Of a DNA stretch of 64,000 bases, positions 47,732 through 58,358 are shown one piece after another (within the stretch, counting starts at the first letter, position 1; every line of letters starts with the position of its first letter). The notes beneath the pieces were generated by a model. It saw only the letters and a list, made by a program, of their open reading frames with translations. It made no database searches and was not told the DNA's origin. This DNA is from Lamellibrachia columna (taxonomy: Eukaryota; Annelida; Polychaeta; Sabellida; Siboglinidae): positions 3,102,227 to 3,166,226 of the forward strand of contig OY759261.1 of NCBI GenBank assembly GCA_963662155.1, read 5' to 3'. The position numbers and the translations under genes were made by a program.

Positions 47732-48660
47732 TTAACTAGCTAAGCATAATAAATATGGCGTGATGTGGCGAGAAGGCTGGCCCATGGATGAAACTATAGG
47801 TAAAAGTTCGTTGATCGCAATATTGCTAGCGGACCAATCCCTGCAGAACGATCCTTGGAACCACCGGCTCCCTAAAATTTCAGCAACCCCAGTCCCACTG
47901 GCATCCGAAAACAACCCAACACAATTTGAACAAGTCCAAGTATTGGGAAGGCAAAGAGATACACCGTTGAAATTGTCAAGAAACAGTTTCCAGGTGGCCA
48001 GATCTTTTCTAGCTTCCCGGTTCAAACAGACCAAATGAGATTGCCCCGTATCCCTTGCGTCAAATCAATAAGCCTCAAAAAGCCCTCCCTGGCACCATTA
48101 CTAGACAAGCAAAATTACTATGAGTGCCGACACGTGATTGCAAGGCACATAATGAAGCCTTCTTCCGGTGATAGAGTGCATTAATCTTTGCTCGTGCATC
48201 TTATCTTGAGGCAGGTGCAACTGCATGTCAGTTGTGTCTACTTCAATACCATGTAAAGTAACTGATGAGGTAGGAAACACAGTTTGCTGTGAGTTGACAG
48301 GTATGTGAAGCGAAGTAGCCAATGCCAGGAAAGACTGGAGGCCAACATGGTATTGAGTTGACACAGGAGGTCAGAAAAAGATAGTCATCCAAGATATGCG
48401 AGAGGGAATAAACATGGAATTTAGTGAAAAGGATCCACTGCAATGCCTGGGCAAAACATGTGAATGTTTGGCAGGATGTGTTACAGCCCATGGACAGACA
48501 TTTATAAAAATAATAATTGTTTTCCCTAGTCATGCCGAGCAGTCGATGGCCAGCAGGATGATTAGGAATAATGCGAAATGCGTCTTGTATGTCGCCCTTG
48601 GCCACAAGACACCCCTGTCCAATCTGACGGTTTATTGCTACACAGTCATCTAACAAGTCA
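47732..48660 (-). pseudogene. DIRS-type retrotransposon reverse transcriptase and RNase H
   Basis: Minus-strand pol of a DIRS-group retrotransposon. It includes IGQGCLVAKGDIQDAFRIIP, HRLLGMTRENNYYFYKCLSM, GCNTSCQTFTCFAQALQW and the catalytic box as ILDDYLFLTS (RT), then LHGIEVDTTDMQLHLPQDKM, and in another frame PGRAFLRLIDLTQ, NREARKDLATWKLFLDNFNG and VGLFSDASGTGVAEI, the RNase H Asp. Three frame changes occur. The tyrosine recombinase that DIRS elements use instead of an integrase is not present downstream, so the 3' part is truncated. The GC-poor end at 47580-47730 may be its terminal region. Confidence 0.87.
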
Positions 48661-48828
48661 TGATGAACTTCTTACCTATGTGAAAATTTACACTGTTGTC
48701 CTTAGGAAAGCTTCAATCATATATTAATCGAAATTGCCCAGGTACCTTGTTGGGAACAAAGCCAAGACTAGAAAGCACAACGCCAACAGGCGAAGGATGT
48801 GTGAAAGGGCCTGCAATGCGACCTGCGG

Positions 48829-49830
48829 CTACTTCTTGGGGTAGTTAATAGTAACGAACTGGTGATGAATCATGGCTGAATGATGGTTCACATAATCATG
48901 ACCGGGTGAGACCACTATGCAGAGCATCCATGGCAAGGTCCCAATTGGTCGTATGTCAGGGCAGAGACGGCATCGCAGCGTGGATGCGGCGGAACTGTTC
49001 GTCATAAACTTGCCAAGCCATAACGCCATGGCGCTTCTGCATGCCCATGATGCGACATAAGTAAGTGAACATCAATGGAGCCTCCACCGTGTAGCGCTCG
49101 ACATATACGCTGGCGTATGTATGCGGAACGCACGTAGCCATTGCGCCATGGTGGTGATGGGTGATGCCCGGGGTGGCGTCATAGACATCAGTGGTTGCTG
49201 ACCATGTGAATTGATGGACCAGGACACTGTAGGTTTGGTAGTTGTTGCCAATGAACCCAACTCGACCTAATTATGGGCCCAGATCATGACCTTAATGCTC
49301 GGATCGAGAGTAGCTCCCAACAGAAGGAAGGGAGTCATTGGCGACTCATTTTGCGCGGCCCCTAGCTGGGTTGATCCCGTCATCTGGTGAAAGGTACTGG
49401 CCAGCAAGGCCTGGAAGTCAGTGCCCTGGCCATCACTTGCAGATGTCCCTGGCTGTTGCGTAGGAGTGGGCGTCACCATCGATGGCCCAGCAAGTTGTTA
49501 CCGCGGCAACGCTGTAGATGTCGGAGCCAAGGTAGTTGAGAGCGCTGTGCATGGCCGGGGTTGACTGTGCTGCAGGCCTGTTCGGTCAACTGCTGGTGTA
49601 CCTCCTACAGCTGTCGCCGCAGTTCCTGGTTGACGAAAAGCAGCTCATCTGGGTCGGTCTCGGAGGACGAACTGTCCGACGGATCATCCACCGGTCTTAC
49701 CGGCATCCGTGTTGGCCTCGAGGAGCGTCTGCGATCAGTCGGCGGGCCACAATTTCGCCCATTCTTCACTGTCGGCATAGCTGTAATGAAGAAACATCGC
49801 AAGGCAGTATTCCGCACAAGTGGGTGAAAT
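48829..49830 (-). pseudogene. DIRS-type ORF1 (Gag-like) remnant
   Basis: Minus-strand frames in order: NGRNCGPPTDRRRSSRPTRM and DPSDSSSSETDPDELLFVNQ; then TDFQALLASTFHQMTGSTQ and PFLLLGATLDPSIKVMIWAH; then a frame change to GSLATTTKPTVSW, QQPLMSMTPPRASPITTMAQ and WLRAFRIHTPAYM; then YVERYTVEAPLMFTYLCRIM and GVMAWQVYDEQFRRIHAAMP. The last block is the usual ORF1 signature preceding DIRS pol. It has the same strand and order as the RT at 47732-48660. Confidence 0.8.
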
Positions 49831-49882
49831 TATGTACCAGATTACCTAGCAGCAATTCATGACATCACATGTGTGTTGTGCG

Positions 49883-50029
49883 ATTTCACCTGCACAGCCG
49901 AGCTGATGTGAAGCTCGAGCATTGGTTTATTTCTGTCATTGCATCTTGTTATCCTCTTCTGGAACTTCTCACGTCTGTAGTTTGCGGAAGGAAACCGAGT
50001 TCTAAGTTTCCGTCCCAGTAACAGGGTCA
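49883..50029 (-). pseudogene. gypsy pol fragment (integrase C-terminal region)
   Basis: About 147 bp matching 58684-58830 of the gypsy element at 58000-61496 in the same orientation, including TTCACCTGCACAG and AGTTCTAAGTTTCC. It lies directly upstream of the DIRS ORF1 remnant. Only this part of the element is present. Confidence 0.8.
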
Positions 50030-50813
50030 AATGTACCGTTCATATAAAAAATTAATCATAGTATTATGCATTGTTATGTGGGTGAAAATGCGAAATGCCA
50101 GGTATGAGGAAATTAGGAAACATGCATACACTCGCAGCTCAAAGGTAAATCTAAAGGATATTTCCGACGTATAGTAAAAGTGGGTTACCAAAAGCACAGA
50201 CCCACTACTAATCTAGACGAGGTAAACGTGGACCTAGTCAGATGGCGCCACGAGTTACTGTGCTATCGAGCAAACCTCCTGCTGGAGCTATAATCAATCA
50301 ACTGTTATAATATGCAACGCTCGCCACATACGTGAAAAGCAAGAGCTGGGTACCCATATTTAAACCCGCACCCCAAACATTACACACGTGCTATCACAAC
50401 AAACGGCAGGAAAGCCGGTGAGGTTCTAATGCAACTCAACGGAACTACGCGATGTGAAGCTTAGCATCGACCTGGTACTGACGTAAACATGAGATTAACG
50501 TACGTCGAGTGTTTAGAGTCAAGGAACTCACCGGATAGTTTGTGAACCTCGCAGGAATTGTAGAGTCACCCAGTGGTCAGCAAGCGAATGCATCGAAGAT
50601 TCGCGAAATTGAAAGTAGCCGAAATAAGATAATAATTCGGGGAAAAAAACCAAAGCGACGATGCGTGATTCCGGCTTTCTTGGGCGACCAGGAATATTAG
50701 CCTGATGGCTTGGTCACACCCTCGTGATTCGCTGAGGCGTCATCGTCGTTCGATGTAGTACCATATTAGGATGCGGGTCGTCTTGTGTCCCATAATATGA
50801 CACCGCGCTGTCG
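50030..50813. other. Unassigned sequence
   Basis: More GC-rich than the surrounding introns, with no recognised gene or transposon. It may belong to the 5' part of the DIRS element. Confidence 0.35.
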
Positions 50814-51090
50814 CATTCCAGCAGCATTAGTTAAGGAGCAGTGTAGGTTGGACATGAGAAAGTACTCTTTCTCACAGAGGGTGATAAATGAATGGAACAA
50901 ACTGCCAAATGATTGTGTTAATGCTAGTAGTGTGAATATGTTTAAAAATAAAATTGACAGATATTTGATAAGGGCGGGCTACACATAGATGAGAAAATTG
51001 TTGGACTCTCGATAAGCCAATGCATGGCTTCCTTGTCCACTTGCCATCTCGAACTTGTTTTTTGGGATTGGAATCTTGTTAAATCATTCC
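50814..51090 (+). mobile_element. CR1-like LINE copy 7, 5'-truncated, with CATTCC target-site duplication
   Basis: Only the last 265 bp of the CR1 element (50820-51084) inserted, from within AALVKEQCRLDMRKYSFSQR to the family tail GGAATCTTGTTAAAT. It is flanked by CATTCC at 50814-50819 and 51085-51090. This is the clearest footprint of target-primed insertion in the window and fixes the family's 3' end. Confidence 0.85.
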
Positions 51091-51637
51091 TGAACGGTGA
51101 CGCGGGTGAGCCTTCTAGCCCCCATGCATAGCCAGGCACACTTCGTAAAAGGTATTTAATTCATACTGGATTAAATACTAATTTCAGGAGTAGAACAAAT
51201 TGTTTTATTCCTAGACCATTAGAGTAGTAAAAATTACTAGTTCACAAAGAATTTGTCTACTGCCACAATTGTTATATCAAGAGGTTAGTGTAACATTTAA
51301 TAGTACCTATGCAATGTGTTTGGCATTAAAGCTAGTGTAACTTATTTGCTTGGCAAGGATGTGAAATACTCCAATTTAAACACCATTCTCCGAGATCCCG
51401 AGACCCTCCGATTTACGCATAAATCTCCTGCATTTGCATTTCTGAAACGTAACATGTATGGTCACTGTATACCAACTTACGCTAAAATCCTGCTGTTAGT
51501 TTTTTTACCGAAAACGTTTACTACCGCTATGTCAGAAACTACCTTATGTATGTAATTTTATGTAAATGTATCACTTGATCTCATATATATTCAACAATAT
51601 AAATGATAGTTTGATACACCAGTTTAATTCACGAACT
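51091..51637. other. Intron sequence
   Basis: No feature recognised. Confidence 0.4.
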
Positions 51638-51646
51638 GTAAACAAA
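51638..51646. repeat. 9-bp target-site duplication GTAAACAAA (left)
   Basis: GTAAACAAA directly before GGGCCTGTATATTAGCC. It is repeated at 54414-54422 directly after the inverse terminus. Confidence 0.8.
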
Positions 51647-52538
51647 GGGCCTGTATATTAGCCAGAACGAGCCCGGAACGAGGCCGGAATGAGCCCGGAA
51701 CGAGATTGAATTGGTAATAGCGTGGATTGCGTGATCTATATAATGATTTCACTGGAATGTGTAGTTAGATAACGTAATATTGCAACTTTCCACCAAGTGG
51801 GAAATCATTACACGTACATTAAGATATGTTTTGGGCTCCCGGAACGATGACTTATTGATGATCGGCGGCTGTGTTTTGGCTGTTCCGTCTATTGAACATC
51901 ACCTAGTGGGTGGCCTTACATTAGTGGGTTCTGTTCATACACCATCTACTGCAGTAATACTGGTAATCACTGATTGGGATGTGTACTGGTATATGAAATA
52001 ATTTATATCTAAATAAAATGGAGTAAATATGAAATGATACAGTTTAACTACACCATTCTACACAACATCATTATGTATATTATGTCTGACTATGTATTAT
52101 AATTTACTTTATATATTTATTACAGGTAACTATATTACACTTCTTCTGTTAACCCTTTTTCCAATACACTATTGGTCAATAAAACTTTCATTCCACGTAT
52201 TGAATATTGGTGTTATATTACATTATTATGTAACGCAATTTTTTTTAAGAAAATTAAATATTTATTAAAACATTGTATGCTACATGGCACTGTTTTTAAT
52301 TCTTTAGTGTTACACAATGAACACTACAACTAAATGCTTTTTAGGGGCGGCCTTTTGTTGTTGTGCTTAATGCTATTTATGAGTGAATTTAAAAGAATAA
52401 ATTATGGAATAATTATTTATGTTAGATTCTGAACTTGATACGCAATTTTATATTGGGCCTCTCTCTTGTTGTGTACCTAACGCGCCCGTGTAACTATGCA
52501 TACTTGTTATTTATTGTTAAGGAAATCTACTTCACATG

Positions 52539-52705
52539 TTCTTTGTAAATGTGGTGTGTAATGGTCAGATTACTGAATCATTGTTTGACTTGTGAATCCA
52601 CTTTCGCAAAATGTTCTTTGTAAATGTGCTTTGTAATGGTCAGATTATTGAATCATTGTCTGACTTGTGAATCCACTTTCACAAAATGTTCTTTGTAACT
52701 GTGCA
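52539..52705. repeat. 75-bp tandem duplication inside the Mutator-like element
   Basis: Two full units (52539 and 52614) plus about 15 bp of a third (52689), starting TTCTTTGTAAATGTG and including TTGTGAATCCACTTTC. Only a few substitutions between units. Confidence 0.92.
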
Positions 52706-52984
52706 TACTAGTACTTTAATTTTTTACTTATTGTTTAATGGACCCCTTGTTTATTCAGGGTTCAGTACCTACTGCAATTACAACTCAGGCAATCAACAGC
52801 ATTGTATCTCACTCTGCAATGAGCTGCCTTATTTAGTGAATAGGGGTGTGAATCTAAAAGTAATTGCAATTATACTTTACTATGGAATCACTACCCAGCA
52901 AACACATAAAATTTTTATAACATTTGATAAAGGTTATATACATGTTATAACGAAAAAAAATTCAATAACATTTTGTAGATGTAA

Positions 52985-53800
52985 CTAAAATATTATGTAA
53001 AATTTCAGAAACATACAGATATTTTTATGATAACGTAATTTTACATTTTTCAGTGATGTTTTTAAAACATCATTAAAACATTCCCAGCAAACATAATAAT
53101 GTCATAATAATGTGTTTGAAAATGCTATAATGATATCAAAATGTGCCATCTTTAAAAAACATTATTGAACAATGTTTTATTAAAACATAATTATATATAA
53201 CATCATAAAAACATTTTTGACAAAGGAACATAAACATCACAAAATGTAGATGGCTTTCCCCTTTTCAAGAGCAGCAAAACCTCTGTATGGCCAGTTTTAT
53301 GTTCTGTTGGAATTTGAAGGGAAAAGGTTTAATGTAAGTGTAACATACATAATATGTGATGCCCAAGCAAGATCAATGGTCAAGTGCACCAAACTCTATA
53401 GTGGATATTATGGATGTGATTTCATCAGAAATATGAAAACTATATGCAACATATTAAAAGAAAGGTGAGGTCTGGCCGAAACCCTGCTGCCCAAATTGTG
53501 AAAAGACTCTTCGAAGAGACACAACATGAAGAGGAGTATCCAACTCTACAATATTTATGGAAATGTTTTATGTTATATATATATGCTATAATAAAACATA
53601 TTTCAAAAACGTTTTTACAATGTTTCCAAGAGCCAACATTTTTATATCATTATAACATTTTCATGATATTTCAGGGAAATGTTTTTATGATGTTATATAA
53701 TTATGTTTTAATAAAACATTTTTTAATAACGTTTATACAATGTTTCTAAGAGTCAACATTTTAACATCAATATAACATTTTCAAAAACATCATGGATATA
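52985..53800. repeat. AT-rich inverted-repeat block around a transposase fragment
   Basis: The segments 53178-53215 (TATTAAAACATAATTATATA with ACATCATAAAAACATTT) and 53678-53712 are inverse copies, within a larger AACATT/AATGTT-rich block on both sides. They bracket the coding fragment at 53250-53465, as if an element with AT-rich inverted ends were nested in the Mutator-like element. Confidence 0.6.
53250..53465 (+). pseudogene. Transposase fragment, CACTA/tnp2-like
   Basis: Short plus-strand frame with PLYGQFYVLLEFEGKRFNVS, VTYIICDAQARSMVKCTKLY and SGYYGCDF. The 'CDAxARsxxKxxxxHxGYxGCxxC' pattern is that of tnp2-type transposases found in CACTA/EnSpm-like elements. The second Cys of the final pair is replaced (CDFI), and the frame stops within 20 codons. 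It is a fragment, and the family call is from this one motif. Confidence 0.5.
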
Positions 53801-54413
53801 AGATTTTATGCTATAAAATTGTCATAATTGTTGTACGAATTAATACATGTATGCATGCTTTATAAAAAATAAACATTCGGATTTCTGTTCACATTCTTGC
53901 TTTGTGTCGTTTTGATAAGTTAGGTTGTGTTTAAATAGTCACATTTAAATTGTTTTTAATTTAAACTGGTAACTTATGCAGTCATTAAATAGTATTCAGG
54001 AAATGTAAAAAAAAAACAAGGAAATTACTAAAATATAATAATGGCTATTGATAACCACACACACCCATACTATCAATCAACCCCCCCCCCAATGGAGCAA
54101 CCATTACATCTCCTAAAGACAGGTTTATAAGTTAACTAAGGCCGAGATCATCATGAATAACCCACTAATTAATGGAAGGCCGCAAACTAGGTGATGTTCA
54201 ATAGACGGAACAGCCAAAACATGGCCGCCGATCGTCAATAAATCATCGTTCCGGGAGGCCAAAACATATCTTAATGTACGTGTAATTAATTCCCACTTGG
54301 TGGAAAGTTGCATTATTACGTTATCTAACTACACATTCCAGTGAAATCAGTATATAGATCACGCAATCCACGCTATTAGCAATTCAATCTCGTTCCGGCT
54401 AATATACAGGCCC

Positions 54414-54422
54414 GTAAACAAA
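54414..54422. repeat. 9-bp target-site duplication GTAAACAAA (right)
   Basis: Right partner of 51638-51646. Confidence 0.8.
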
Positions 54423-54447
54423 CCCCTTTAACGACTCGCTGAATTTG

Positions 54448-56196
54448 GGTAAAGGTGCATTAACCTGGCCGAAATTATTAACGCTATTAAATGACATTTT
54501 TACCTAATTTTTTCGATGCTAATGTGTTCTTTGCATCACTCCCCATCGGATCAGGTACAAAACGGACATATATTTGTAAAAAATATTGTGTTTGAGCGCA
54601 CTTTTAATGCCCAAAACAACGCTATACCAGCAACAGCCGGTGTTGTTAATATGGCGATCATCCTAAATGTGCTGTAACAATATCACGGTGGCATCAGAAC
54701 CGGAATGGCGATTTCACTGTCAAATATTTTGTACCGCAGTGTAAGAAAATATGAAAAATATAAGAAAAAGTGCAATTTAATGTTACGAAAAATTCTAAAA
54801 ATCGACAATTTAATGTTAAAAAGCCCCAAAAAATCGAACCAGACAGGTGATTTCACTGACAAATATCTTGTATGCAGTCTAAAAAAAATTTTTTTTTCAA
54901 TTTAATTGAAAATCCAAAAAAAAATCAACCGACAAATATCTCGATAAAAAATATAAGATAATGTAAAAAAAAATCGCACATATATAAAATATATATATAT
55001 ATTATTAAAAGTTCACATATCGTGCCACTATCTTTAATTCAATCTTATTCATAAGTCATAAACAAGTGTCTTGCTTGCACAAATCACACAGTTCAGTAAT
55101 AAATAGAGCAGAGGAAACTCTGGAGAGAGTTCGGCACGCCGCGACCTCTGTTTGTCACTTACCTGGAAGAGTTCCTGTGGATGCAGCAGCACAGGAACCG
55201 CCAACGACGTCTCTCGTCACGGCTAGTGTGCATTCGCGACCAATGCCCATGAACAAATGCTTACTAGCAGTGAACTTCGCCCAGCAGTCCCCCGAAGACA
55301 CAAAACGGCTCTTTTCAGAGCCAACCTTACTTTCACAAAAGAGTTGCTACATTGGGTGTGAACGATGTCTAGGTTTGAATAATTCCCTTGTAGATATCAA
55401 TTAATGAAAATATCTCGATAAATTTGGTCATCGAAATTCACCATTAATGCCAAAACGACATCTTTTTGTAGTGAAATGTCCAATTTTCCTCATGATACGG
55501 TCCAAACATTAGTAATGTCAAAAATAAACACTTCAATGTCCCCTGAAGAATTATTTATTACTGAATTGTGTGATTTGGGCAAGGAAGACACTTGTTTATG
55601 AGTAAGATTTAAAGATATTTGCACCATCTGTGAACTTTTAATAATATTTTCATATATATGCGATGTCTTTGCTTTTCTTACATTATCTTATATTTTTTGT
55701 CGAGATATTTGTTGGTAGATTTTTATTGGATTTTCAAAATTAAATTGAACTCTATTGTTTTCTTAGACTGCGTACAAAATATTTGTCAGTGAAGTCACCT
55801 GTTCGGTTAGATTTTTTGGGGCTTTTTAACATTAAATTGTCGTTTTTAGAGTTTTTTGTAACATTAAATTGCACTTTTTCTTATATTTTTCGTATTTTCT
55901 TATACTGCTGTACGAAATATTTGACAGTGAAATCGCCTTTCCGGTTCTGATGCCACCGTGATATTGTTACAGCACATTTAGGATGATCGCCATATTAACA
56001 ACACAGGCTATTGCCGGTATAGCGTTGTTTTGGGCACTAAAAGTGCGCTCAAACACAATATTTTTTACAAATATACGTCCGTTTTGTATCTGATCCGATG
56101 GGGAGTGATGCAAAGAACACATTAGCATCGAAAAAATTTGGTGAAAATGTCATTTAATACCGTTAATAATTTCGGCCAGGTTAATGCACCTTTACC
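54448..56196. mobile_element. Foldback element: 1.75-kb palindrome with ~650-bp arms
   Basis: Left arm 54448-55105 and right arm 55552-56196 are inverse copies, starting GGTAAAGGTGCATTAACCTG and ending in its complement. They match through GATCAGGTACAAAACGGAC, GCTATACCAGCAACAGC, CAGAACCGGAATGGCGATTTC and AACAAGTGTCTTGCTTGCAC. The central 446 bp are unique and carry the histone-type 3' signal described separately. No transposase is present. The element's flanks are themselves direct repeats (see findings), so a simple TSD was not determined. Confidence 0.9.
55307..55346 (+). promoter_or_regulatory. Histone-mRNA 3' stem-loop and U7-type downstream element
   Basis: Stem GGCTCT (55307-55312), loop TTTC, stem AGAGCC (55317-55322), with CAAAAC before and AACC after, is the canonical replication-dependent histone 3' end signal. 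Fourteen bases later, AAAAGAGTTG (55337-55346) fits the histone downstream element that pairs with U7 snRNA. The loop TTTC only fits on the plus strand. No histone coding sequence was recognised in the 200 bp upstream, so the parent gene cannot be named. Confidence 0.8.
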
Positions 56197-56406
56197 ATGC
56201 TACCTTAATTTTCGGACTGTAAACAACCCTATTATCGCTCGCTGACTTCCCTAACAGAATCTATGTTAGGCTAAAATGCTGCCTCTGACTAAATGTTAAC
56301 AAAACAATTTTCCTACTGTATGTTTATAATAAGTTTATGTATAATATATATATATATGTAATAGTAATACTTATTCTTATCAATATTCCACGCTCTTTCT
56401 AACAAT

Positions 56407-56690
56407 TCACTGCACCAAATTCAAGCCACTGCTGCACCAAGGTTCTCCCGCTGAACAAATGTTGGGATATGTTGTAGGCATCTGTACTTCTGGAGTGACA
56501 GGGACCGATATGAATTCATTGTTGGTGTTGCCAAAGAAGAAGAGGTACACAACAGGTAAGTCACTGGGTGTAACTTCAGCAACATGTGTGGCCTGTTTAC
56601 TTAGAAACAACTCATTAGGGTTCAAAATTACCTGTGGCCCGAGTCTACCAAAACACTCCTGTATGGTGGTCCGGTGGTCGACTGAAAAAC
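56407..56690 (-). CDS. Unrecognised minus-strand open frame, possible exon
   Basis: About 95 codons open from a TTTTTCAG acceptor-like site: VDHRTTIQECFGRLGPQVIL, NPNELFLSKQATHVAEVTPS, DLPVVYLFFFGNTNNEFISV and so on to SGLNLVQ and a stop. Composition looks like protein rather than noise, but I recognise no family. It could be the last exon of a transposon gene whose upstream exons are lost or lie nearby. It is on the opposite strand from the kinase gene. Confidence 0.35.
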
Positions 56691-56849
56691 TTTAGGCATT
56701 AACAAAACATCATCGGATGTTTTTAGTACCCAAAGACATTGATTTTTCTGCTAGATTTATTTTCTAACATAGTTTTATTTAATTAATGAAAAAATCTTAC
56801 ATCAGAAATTCATAGCTAAAAAATTTTCATTCCTCGACAACGTAGTGTT

Positions 56850-57990
56850 AACTTTGTCCGCCACTAACTACACTGTTGCAGGTATACGATTCATTATTTG
56901 TTTTCTATGTGGCCTTCTTCCTTGGCTGAGCAGCTGTCCCTCTCCATTCTGGGGGCAGACACTGACACAAGGCACCAAGGAAGATGTTACCTTCTTTTTT
57001 GAAATGCTCTCTCTTCCTAATTATAACAATTTTCTCTGGGAGTTCATTCCAGAGGCGGTCAGTGGCCGGTAAGAATGTTCTCTAATCTCCAGATGTGTTT
57101 GAGGATCAAATTGCCACAGCAGCTGTGTGGTGAGATGTTGATGCCCTGGTGGCTCTTTGTACTACTGGAGGAGGGGGTAACATGCTATTGAGTAGAGTTG
57201 GTGCATCTCCATGGTACAACGTGAGTGCACCAACTTTTCTTTGTGCTAGTTGTTGGATGGCATTCCTGTTAAAGAAGCCTCTGGCATAGCTATAATGTTG
57301 ACAGCTCATCACTGGATGGCTTCAAGTCTGCCAAACGATGTGAGGCTGCCATCCAAACAGATGAGACATATTCCATCTTGGATCTCACCGTGCTATTGTA
57401 GATCATAGCCCACTGGTTTGGGTTCAAGTAAGGTGAAACTTTTTTCAGGAGGCCAGGCTGCTTTCCTGCATCATTGGCCGTCTTGTCTACTACATCTTTC
57501 TGGATAGAGATGTTCAAGATGCCTTTCCACTTCTGACAAGTGTTCATACTGTTCATAAATGTGTCTTTATCTTTGGGTAACCCCTGCGTTGATGGACTTG
57601 GCACCAAAGCCTATTCCATTGATGGCAACTTTGAGAACTCTGTCCTTCAGATAGTCATTCAGCCAGGATAGTGGCTTTCCCTGTATCCTTATGGACTCCA
57701 GTTTGGCCAGCAGGCCTTTGTGCCACACTGTATCGAATATTCTGCTGATGTCAAGGCAGATTAATCTAGCTTCTTGCTTTTAATCAATGCCATTGTTGTA
57801 CAATGTATGTTGAGGCATCGCTTGTAGACTGGCCAGCTCTGAATCCAAATTGTTTGTCTGAAATCAGATTGTGCCTACACACATACTTCCAGATGGCTCA
57901 GTTTAAGAGACTTTCCATTACCTTGCTGATGACACTAATTGGTAATACTGGTCGATAGTTGTTCAGGTTATGCTTATCTTTCTTTTTGTG
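56850..57990 (-). pseudogene. Non-LTR retrotransposon (jockey/CR1-related) RT remnant, internally deleted
   Basis: Minus-strand RT remnants: NNYRPVLPISVISKVMESL, CRHNLISDKQFGFRAGQST and frames with DISR/DTVWHKGLLAKLES character (57980-57620), then a jump over the catalytic box to DKDTFMNSMNTCQKWKGILN, IYNSTVRSKMEYVSSVWMAA and SHRLADL (57607-57290), then FFNRNAIQQLAQRKVGALT and the C-terminal tail to about 56850. The missing palm residues mean it is not functional. It differs from the seven-copy CR1 family. Confidence 0.75.
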
Positions 57991-57999
57991 GCAGGAGTC

Positions 58000-58151
58000 T
58001 GTTGTGATTAGTTCTATCATAAAAGTAAATTGACAACCAGTGTGCTCGAGTTCAAGTGACAGCTGACGTAGCTTTATTTAGACCAAAAGGTCACTGGATG
58101 TTTACACGGTATGGTGCACCAGATCGGATGTAAGACATTAATATCAACACA
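58000..58151 (-). repeat. LTR (3') of gypsy element
   Basis: 152 bp starting TGTTGTGATTAG and ending TATCAACACA, matching 61345-61496 with about ten differences. TG...CA ends. For the minus-strand element this is the 3' LTR. Confidence 0.9.
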
Positions 58152-58161
58152 TCTCCCTTTT
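58152..58161 (-). promoter_or_regulatory. Polypurine tract of gypsy element
   Basis: On the minus strand AAAAGGGAGA lies directly against the 3' LTR. This is the priming site for plus-strand DNA synthesis in LTR retrotransposons. Confidence 0.8.
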
Positions 58162-58358
58162 CAAACTTAAGTGTAACTTGAGCATTTTCCAACTAATAAG
58201 TGTCCATTGATCTAATGTCCATGTCACTAATCTATAAGGAACATCTGTAAATATAAGTAACTACAATTTAACAAACGTCCTTGTATCTAATAGCTAATCT
58301 ATGGAAGACAAGTAGACTGCTTATGTTCCAACCACTGGCAAGGGATTATTCTGTGGTA

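Larger units (their letters stand above)
51647..54413. mobile_element. Mutator-like element with ~270-bp TIRs and 9-bp TSD
   Basis: Terminal inverted repeats of about 270-295 bp (51647-51942 and 54145-54413) start GGGCCTGTATATTAGCC and are nearly collinear through ATTCCAGTG, AACTTTCCACCAAGTGG and TGAACATCACCTAG. The left copy has an extra block of about three degenerate GGAACGAGCCC units. The flanks are a perfect 9-bp direct repeat. Long TIRs with 9-bp duplications are characteristic of Mutator-like elements, though Merlin-type elements (8-9 bp) are an alternative. No intact Mutator transposase is inside, so the copy is non-autonomous. Confidence 0.8.
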
